A stretch of DNA of 64,000 nt. Source: an uncultured Candidatus Melainabacteria bacterium (GTDB lineage Bacteria; Cyanobacteriota; Vampirovibrionia; Gastranaerophilales; Gastranaerophilaceae). Where the stretch lies: the NCBI GenBank assembly GCA_934692625.1, contig CAKUUC010000002.1, positions 1 through 64,000 of the forward strand, given 5' to 3'. Positions 58,677-64,000 of the stretch are shown here, piece by piece. The position numbers were made by a program, and so were the translations under genes. The notes under the pieces are model-generated. The model was not told the DNA's origin. It made no database searches and saw only the letters and a program-made list of their open reading frames with translations. The stretch's first letter is position 1. The number at the start of each line of letters is the position of its first letter.

Positions 58677-61241
58677 TTGACTCAACAAAACATGTTTGAT
58701 CACGGGAAAATCGTTCCTGTTAATATAAGAGAAGAAATGAAGCGTTCGTATATTGATTATGCGATGAGTGTAATTGTAGGACGTGCGTTGCCTGATGTTA
58801 GAGATGGTTTAAAACCGGTTCACAGACGTATTTTATACGCAATGAACGAATTGGGTATGTATCCGGATAAGCCGTTCAAGAAATGTGCACGTATTGTTGG
58901 TGAAGTTCTAGGTAAATATCACCCACACGGCGACAGTTCTGTTTATGAAGCGTTAGTTCGTATGGCTCAGGACTTCTCTACAAGATATCTTATGGTAGAC
59001 GGGCATGGTAACTTTGGTTCTGTCGATGGTGATGGGGCTGCTGCAATGCGTTATACAGAGGCTCGTATGCACAAGATTACACAGTCAATGCTAGCAGATA
59101 TTGATTGTGAAACAGTTGAGTTTGAACCAAACTTTGACGGTTCTTTACAAGAGCCATCAGTGTTACCGGTAAGACTTCCAATGTTGTTGCTTAACGGTGT
59201 TTCTGGTATTGCGGTTGGTATGGCTACAAATATTCCGCCACACAACCTTAGAGAAGTTGTTGACGGTACAATTGCTTTGATTGATAATCCGAAAATTACA
59301 GTTCCTGAGCTTATGGAATATATTAAAGGGCCAGATTTTCCTACTGCTGCTACAATTATCGGTTTGAATGAAATTAAGCAAGCTTATGAAACTGGTAGAG
59401 GTTCAATCAAGATGTCTGCTGTTTCCGGTTTTGAAGAAATTGCAGGTGGTGGCGGACGTCAAACAAGAACTGCGATTGTTGTTACTGAAATTCCTTATCA
59501 GGTAAACAAAGCGCAACTTATTGAAAAAATTGCAGAACTTGTTAAAGACCAAAGAATTACAGGAATTTCTGATATTCGAGATGAATCTGACCGTGAAGGT
59601 ATGAGAATTGTTATCGAATTAAAAAGAGATGCAAAACCTGACGTTGTTCGTAACAACTTGTACAAATATACTCAACTTGCTACAACGTTCGGTGTTAATA
59701 TGGTTGCTCTTTGTGGAAAACAGCCACGTTTGATGAATTTGTACGAAGTATTGAACGAATTTGTGGAACACAGAATTGAAATCGTAACAAGAAGAACTAT
59801 TTTCTTCTTAAAGAAAGCAAAAATCAGAGCGCACATTTTAGCAGGTTTGATTATTGCGTTGGGTTCGATTGATGAAGTTATTGAACTTATCAAATCATCA
59901 AAAACAACAGATGTTGCACGAGAAGGTTTGATGAGCAGATTTGGACTTGATGCTGACCAAGCAAACGCAATTTTGGAAATGCAATTAAGACGTTTGACAG
60001 GTTTGGAACAAGACAAAGTTAAGGCTGAATATGATGAATTGTTGAAAAAGATTGCTGAATATGAATCGATTTTGGCAAGCCGTCAAAAGATTTTGGACAT
60101 CATCAAAACTGAATTACTGGAAGATAAAGAAAAATACGGTGATGATAGAAAAACTCAAATTTTACCTGACCAAGGCGAAGTTACTATTGAAGATTTGACT
60201 CCAAATACTCCAATGGCAGTATTTATTACTCACCAAGGTTATTTGAAACGTATTTCTCTAGATACGTTTGAACGTCAAAACCGTGCTACTCGTGGCAAAT
60301 CGGGTATTAAGACAAAAGAAGATGATGACATTCAACATTTCTTTACTGCAATGATGCACGACAAAGTGTTGTTCTTCTCTTCAAAAGGTACTGTTTACAG
60401 TTTGAATGTTTATGACTTCCCTGAAGGTGGTCGTCAATCAAAAGGTTTGCCGATTGTAAACGTTCTACCGATTGACCAAGATGAAAAAATTACGGCAGTT
60501 GTTCCTGTAAGTTCATTCTCAAATGATTTGAATTTGATAATGTTGACGAAAAAAGGTAACATCAAACGTATTGAATTGGATAACTTCACAAATATCAGAC
60601 GTAACGGTATTATTGCGATTGGTTTGGACGAAGGCGACAGTTTGTGCTGGGTAAAACTTGCGACTGCAAAAGATGAAATTATTATCGGCACATCTTGTGG
60701 TATGGCTATCAGATTCCCAATTCAAGATTTAAGACCGTTGGGAAGAAGTGCAAGAGGTGTAATTTCTATGAAATTACGTTCCGGTGATGAAATTGTAGGT
60801 TGTGATATTGTTCCGCAAGATTATGATGCAGATTTGTTAGTTGTAACTTCTGACGGTTTCGGAAAACGTACAAAATTGTCTGAATTCAGAACTCAAAACA
60901 GAGGTGGCATCGGTCTTATCGCAACTAAATTCAAGACAAGTGCATCAAGACTTGTTGCATTGACTATCGTGAGAGATTCTGATGATATTATGTTAGTCAC
61001 TGCAAACGGAGTTGTAACACGCTTGAATGCAGGTTCAATTTCTCAACAAGGTCGTCCTGCAACAGGTGTAAGAGCACAAAACTTGGGTGATAATGATGTT
61101 GTTTGCTCAGTTAACAAAATAATTAACCCTGATGAAGATGACGTAACTATCAAAGTTCCTCAAAAAGAAGCAGAAAAACCTGCAGAACCGGAAGTTCAAC
61201 AAGCCAGTCTGCTTGATGAAAGTGATAAAAAGTCAGAATAA
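58677..61241 (+). CDS. gyrA: DNA gyrase subunit A
   Basis: An 854-residue type II topoisomerase subunit. TTG start with GGAGG at ideal spacing. Catalytic Tyr126 lies in A-M-R-Y-T-E. The quinolone region G-K-Y-H-P-H-G-D-S-S-V-Y-E keeps Ser87 (E. coli Ser83) and has Glu91 (E. coli Asp87), a natural variant in many species, so no resistance change is evident. The C-terminal beta-pinwheel has QNRATRGKSG in place of the canonical Q-R-R-G-G-R-G GyrA box, as in Cyanobacteria. It introduces negative supercoils with GyrB, which is not in the window. Confidence 0.97.
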   Translation: MTQQNMFDHGKIVPVNIREEMKRSYIDYAMSVIVGRALPDVRDGLKPVHRRILYAMNELGMYPDKPFKKCARIVGEVLGKYHPHGDSSVYEALVRMAQDFSTRYLMVDGHGNFGSVDGDGAAAMRYTEARMHKITQSMLADIDCETVEFEPNFDGSLQEPSVLPVRLPMLLLNGVSGIAVGMATNIPPHNLREVVDGTIALIDNPKITVPELMEYIKGPDFPTAATIIGLNEIKQAYETGRGSIKMSAVSGFEEIAGGGGRQTRTAIVVTEIPYQVNKAQLIEKIAELVKDQRITGISDIRDESDREGMRIVIELKRDAKPDVVRNNLYKYTQLATTFGVNMVALCGKQPRLMNLYEVLNEFVEHRIEIVTRRTIFFLKKAKIRAHILAGLIIALGSIDEVIELIKSSKTTDVAREGLMSRFGLDADQANAILEMQLRRLTGLEQDKVKAEYDELLKKIAEYESILASRQKILDIIKTELLEDKEKYGDDRKTQILPDQGEVTIEDLTPNTPMAVFITHQGYLKRISLDTFERQNRATRGKSGIKTKEDDDIQHFFTAMMHDKVLFFSSKGTVYSLNVYDFPEGGRQSKGLPIVNVLPIDQDEKITAVVPVSSFSNDLNLIMLTKKGNIKRIELDNFTNIRRNGIIAIGLDEGDSLCWVKLATAKDEIIIGTSCGMAIRFPIQDLRPLGRSARGVISMKLRSGDEIVGCDIVPQDYDADLLVVTSDGFGKRTKLSEFRTQNRGGIGLIATKFKTSASRLVALTIVRDSDDIMLVTANGVVTRLNAGSISQQGRPATGVRAQNLGDNDVVCSVNKIINPDEDDVTIKVPQKEAEKPAEPEVQQASLLDESDKKSE

Positions 61242-61253
61242 TAAAAAATAAAG

Positions 61254-61294
61254 ATATAGGCTTTTTCGGAAATCTCCGGAGAGCCTATATTTTA
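61254..61294 (+). terminator. gyrA terminator
   Basis: ATATAGGCT pairs with AGCCTATAT around an inner TCCGGA-containing loop, followed by TTTTATAAA. The same AT-rich end supplies the TATAAA at 61293-61298 for the next gene. Confidence 0.75.
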
Positions 61295-61305
61295 TAAATC
61301 AATTT

Positions 61306-61623
61306 ATGAATGGCACAAATATGAATATAAAAATTAAAATAATATTTTTGCTAATTTTATCTTTTACAATATGCCCCGTTTTTGCATCAGGGTATTATGT
61401 TGTTAATAATTTAGATAGAATTTTTGCACCCTCAACACAGGAAAATTCTAATGCGGTGTGTTTTTTCTATAAAGACGGAAAATATAAATGTGCTTGTAAA
61501 GAACCAACTACTTTGAAAATCTGGACATCAGGCGATATAACTAGAATTAAAGGCTTTTCGTTTAGTAAAAGTTATGGAAATATAAAAGAATGTAGTGATG
61601 TCGATTTTTCACTTGGCTTATAG
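61306..61623 (+). CDS. Small secreted protein
   Basis: A 105-residue protein, or 100 residues from the ATG at 61321. A signal peptide (KIKIIFLLILSFTICPVFAS) ends near residue 27. The mature part is about 75 residues with four cysteines (NAVCFFY, KYKCACKE, KECSDVD), likely in disulphides. I recognise no family. No ribosome site is visible. TATAAA ends seven bases before the ATG at 61306, which favours that start and a leaderless mRNA. Confidence 0.6.
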   Translation: MNGTNMNIKIKIIFLLILSFTICPVFASGYYVVNNLDRIFAPSTQENSNAVCFFYKDGKYKCACKEPTTLKIWTSGDITRIKGFSFSKSYGNIKECSDVDFSLGL

Positions 61624-61642
61624 GTTTATTTCCGCTCTTTGC

Positions 61643-61671
61643 TTGAATTTTTTAGGAAAATAATGTATAAT
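61643..61671 (+). promoter_or_regulatory. Promoter of the rfbCBD operon
   Basis: TTGAAT, a 17-bp spacer and TATAAT. Transcription would begin near 61678, giving a leader of about 30 bases with a ribosome site (AGGTG) before the ATG at 61707. Confidence 0.75.
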
Positions 61672-61706
61672 CTGTTTGTTTTTAGTAAGAGCATGCAGGT
61701 GTAAAA

Positions 61707-62258
61707 ATGCCGTTCAAATTTCAACCACAAGCGATAGAAGAAGTAATACTGGTAGAGCCTAAAGTTTTTGGTGATGCTCGAGGTTTTTTTATGGAAACTT
61801 ACAAAAAATCCGATTTCTTTGCAAATGGTATAACTGTAGAATTTAATCAGGATAATCATTCAAAATCTACAAAAGGTGTGTTGAGAGGGTTGCATTTCCA
61901 AAAAAGTCCGCACGGGCAAGCAAAACTGGTAAGATGTTCAAAAGGTCGAATTTACGATGTTGCTGTTGATATTCGCAAAGATTCCCCAACATTTGGCAAA
62001 TATGTAAAAGTTGAATTGTCCGAAGAAAATAAGAAAATGTTGTTTATTCCGGAAGGTTTTGCGCATGGTTTTGTTGCTTTAACCGATGAAGTTGAATTGT
62101 TGTACAAAGCAAGTGGAGAATATTGTCCTGATGCTGATTGCGGAATTTTGTGGAATGATAAAGATATAAATATAGATTGGGGTATAGATTTTGCTCCGAT
62201 ATTGTCAGAAAAAGATAGCGCTCAAAAAACGTTAGCAGAAAGAATGAAGGAGTTATAA
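61707..62258 (+). CDS. rfbC: dTDP-4-dehydrorhamnose 3,5-epimerase
   Basis: A 183-residue cupin-fold enzyme converting dTDP-4-dehydro-6-deoxyglucose to dTDP-4-dehydrorhamnose. Motifs are R-G-F-F-M-E-T-Y, N-Q-D-N-H-S-K-S, G-V-L-R-G-L-H-F-Q (catalytic His), and F-I-P-E-G-F-A-H-G-F. The length is typical (180-185). It is first in an rfbC-rfbB-rfbD operon; rfbA may follow outside the window. It supplies rhamnose for surface polysaccharide. Confidence 0.96.
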   Translation: MPFKFQPQAIEEVILVEPKVFGDARGFFMETYKKSDFFANGITVEFNQDNHSKSTKGVLRGLHFQKSPHGQAKLVRCSKGRIYDVAVDIRKDSPTFGKYVKVELSEENKKMLFIPEGFAHGFVALTDEVELLYKASGEYCPDADCGILWNDKDINIDWGIDFAPILSEKDSAQKTLAERMKEL

Positions 62259-62259
62259 A

Positions 62260-63246
62260 GTGACAACGATATTAGTAACAGGTGGAGCCGGATTTATTGG
62301 AAGTTGTTTTATAAGACATGAATTAAAAAAACATCCTGATTATAAAATAATAAATTTAGATGCATTAACGTATTGCGGCAATTTGGAAAATTTGAAAGAT
62401 GTAGATTATAATGTGAACTATGGTTTTATTCACGGAAATATTTGCGATAGAAAACTTGTTAGAGAATTGGTTGCCGAAGTTGATTATGTTGTTAATTTTG
62501 CAGCAGAATCACATGTTGATAATTCTATTAAAAAGCCTGAAATCTTTATAAAAACAAATATTCAAGGAACACTGAATTTGCTGCAAGCGTGCAAAGATTT
62601 GGGCATTGAAAGATATTTACAGGTTTCTACAGACGAAGTTTATGGTTCGTTAGGCAAAACAGGATATTTTTATGAAACTACTCCGCTTGCTCCAAACAGT
62701 CCGTATTCAGCAACTAAAGCAAGTGCAGATTTGTTGGTTAGAGCCTATCATGAAACTTATGGTGTTCCTACTTTGAATACAAGATGTTCAAATAATTACG
62801 GACCTTATCAATATCCTGAAAAATTGATACCGTTCTTTATTTCTAAATTATTAAAAGATGAAAAAGTTCCGGTTTATGGTGACGGGTTGAATGTTCGAGA
62901 TTGGTTGTATGTATATGACCATTGTGAAGCTATTGATGTTGTTTTACATGAAGGTAAAATCGGTGAAGTCTATAATATTGGCGGTCACAATGAAAAAACT
63001 AATCTGGAAATTACTCATATAATTCTTGATGCGATGGGCAAGGACGAAAGTTCGATAGAATATGTTCAAGATAGATTAGGTCACGATAGACGTTATGCGA
63101 TTTCTAACGATAGGATTACAAAAGAACTTGGGTGGGAACCTTCTGTTACTTTTGAAGAAGGTATTAAAATGACAATAGACTGGTATTTGAAAAATCAGGA
63201 ATGGATTCAGCATATAGAAGAAAAGAAAGTGAAAAAAGTTAAATGA
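62260..63246 (+). CDS. rfbB: dTDP-glucose 4,6-dehydratase
   Basis: A 328-residue extended SDR enzyme. GTG start at 62260 with AAGGAG upstream, one base after rfbC. The NAD loop is T-G-G-A-G-F-I-G-S. Catalytic residues are T-D-E and Y-S-A-T-K. The substrate region N-N-Y-G-P-Y-Q-Y-P-E-K-L-I-P is conserved, as is the R-D-W-L-Y-V-Y-D-H motif. It performs the first committed step of dTDP-rhamnose synthesis. The last four bases overlap rfbD (ATGA). Confidence 0.97.
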   Translation: MTTILVTGGAGFIGSCFIRHELKKHPDYKIINLDALTYCGNLENLKDVDYNVNYGFIHGNICDRKLVRELVAEVDYVVNFAAESHVDNSIKKPEIFIKTNIQGTLNLLQACKDLGIERYLQVSTDEVYGSLGKTGYFYETTPLAPNSPYSATKASADLLVRAYHETYGVPTLNTRCSNNYGPYQYPEKLIPFFISKLLKDEKVPVYGDGLNVRDWLYVYDHCEAIDVVLHEGKIGEVYNIGGHNEKTNLEITHIILDAMGKDESSIEYVQDRLGHDRRYAISNDRITKELGWEPSVTFEEGIKMTIDWYLKNQEWIQHIEEKKVKKVK

Positions 63247-64000
63247 CAAAAATTTTGGTAACAGGTTCAAAAGGTATGCTCGGGCAAGACTTGTGCAATA
63301 TCTTGAAACTGAACGGGTATAGTGTTATCGGCACCGATAGAAAACGTTTAGATATAACCAAAATTGAACAAGTGAAATCTGTTATAAGTCAAGAAAATCC
63401 AGATTATGTTGTTAATTGTGCTGCATATACAAATGTTGATAAAGCGCAAGATGATATTGCAACTGCTAGGATTGTAAATTCCAACGGTAGTGAAAATTTG
63501 GCAAGAGTTTGTGCTGAGAATAAAATTCCGCTAATTTATATTTCGACAGACTATGTTTTTGATGGAACAAAAGGTGAAAAGTATCTTCCATCAGATATTC
63601 CAAATCCAATAAATAATTATGGTTTGACAAAGTTGGAAGGAGAAAAAGCAGTTCAAAAATATTGTCAAAAATATTATATTTGTCGCACAAGTTGGTTATA
63701 TGGAAAATATGGCAAAAATTTTGTCGAAACAATGCTTTCTTTAGCGAACAATCCTGAAATAAAAGTTGTAGATGACCAAAAAGGTTGTCCGACATGGACA
63801 GTGGATTTGTCTAATGCGATAGTAAAAATTATAGAAAAAAATTTTTCTTATGGAATTTATCATACATGTGGTGGCGGTTGTGCTACGTGGTATGAATTTG
63901 CAAAAGAAATATTTCGCCTTGCGGGACTTGATGTGAATTTAAAATCTTGCAAAACTGATGAATTTCCACGACCAGCCAAAAGACCAAAATATTCCGCTAT
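63243..64000 (+). CDS. rfbD: dTDP-4-dehydrorhamnose reductase, cut by window end
   Basis: The first 252 codons of an expected 280-290 are present. It starts at the ATG overlapping the rfbB stop. The NADPH loop is T-G-S-K-G-M-L-G-Q, with N-C-A-A-Y-T-N-V-D-K-A and catalytic Y-G-L-T-K. R-T-S-W-L-Y-G and D-D-Q-K-G-C-P-T-W-T are further family motifs. It reduces dTDP-4-dehydrorhamnose to dTDP-L-rhamnose, the last step. Confidence 0.96.
   Translation, partial: MTKILVTGSKGMLGQDLCNILKLNGYSVIGTDRKRLDITKIEQVKSVISQENPDYVVNCAAYTNVDKAQDDIATARIVNSNGSENLARVCAENKIPLIYISTDYVFDGTKGEKYLPSDIPNPINNYGLTKLEGEKAVQKYCQKYYICRTSWLYGKYGKNFVETMLSLANNPEIKVVDDQKGCPTWTVDLSNAIVKIIEKNFSYGIYHTCGGGCATWYEFAKEIFRLAGLDVNLKSCKTDEFPRPAKRPKYSA

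Overview
The window looks like a chromosomal segment of a low-GC, host-associated, non-photosynthetic relative of Cyanobacteria, most likely the order Gastranaerophilales (Vampirovibrionia/Melainabacteria). This is an inference, not a database result. It rests on the AT-rich sequence, a lysA-cdaA gene pair of the cyanobacterial type, a GyrA whose C-terminal box reads QNRATRGKSG as in Cyanobacteria, several class III-type prepilins with a D-x-N-G...P-N motif, and a set of lineage-type proteins with a short N-terminal N-F-x-A/G motif.

Layout. 1-24 is the start of a gene leaving the window, behind a consensus promoter with a 20-bp palindrome. 376-2930 holds unknown or lipoprotein genes among short palindromic repeats. 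3095-5235 is a mirror-image quartet: prepilin, small HTH, small HTH, prepilin. 5290-6765 is a TolC-type outer-membrane protein. 6833-12813 carries a minus-strand run: a small conserved protein, yitT, cdaA (c-di-AMP synthase), lysA, two small proteins, and fixX-fixC. 12999-18250 is a cluster of unrecognised, lineage-type proteins plus an aldo/keto reductase remnant. 18347-20707 is a FeoA-FeoB fusion.

20715-38046 is one long minus-strand Wzx/Wzy-type surface polysaccharide locus. It holds an SLBB export protein, a priming sugar transferase, one GT2 and two GT4 glycosyltransferases, a Wzy-like polymerase, a pyruvyl-transferase fusion, a Wzx flippase, a Wzz-like protein, ManC, a radical SAM enzyme, a PAP2 phosphatase and a lipid kinase. 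Directly upstream on the same strand (38091-42489) is a four-gene set: two CoA-dehydratase/activase-like proteins, a PHP phosphoesterase and a second radical SAM enzyme. A short tyrosine recombinase follows, with an 88-bp duplication that includes the 3' end of a tRNA-Ser gene (42724-43710). Housekeeping genes fill much of the rest (dnaB, a sensor kinase, dnaK, der, anmK, gyrA), with a WYL-domain regulator pair, two more HTH/prepilin pairs and a dispersed-repeat patch at 47.7-48.6 kb. The window ends in rfbC-rfbB-rfbD (dTDP-rhamnose), rfbD being cut by the window edge.

The most notable pattern is that all four prepilin genes here are transcribed away from an adjacent gene for a small HTH protein. 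Each shared intergenic region carries a short dyad or repeated sites at the promoter. This looks like a repeated, individually regulated pilin module. Other items worth a look are a structured, ORF-poor minus-strand transcript between anmK and the WYL genes, a G-rich pentamer repeat in a 5' leader, the tRNA-Ser/integrase duplication, and several promoters placed so close to the start codon that the mRNAs would be leaderless.
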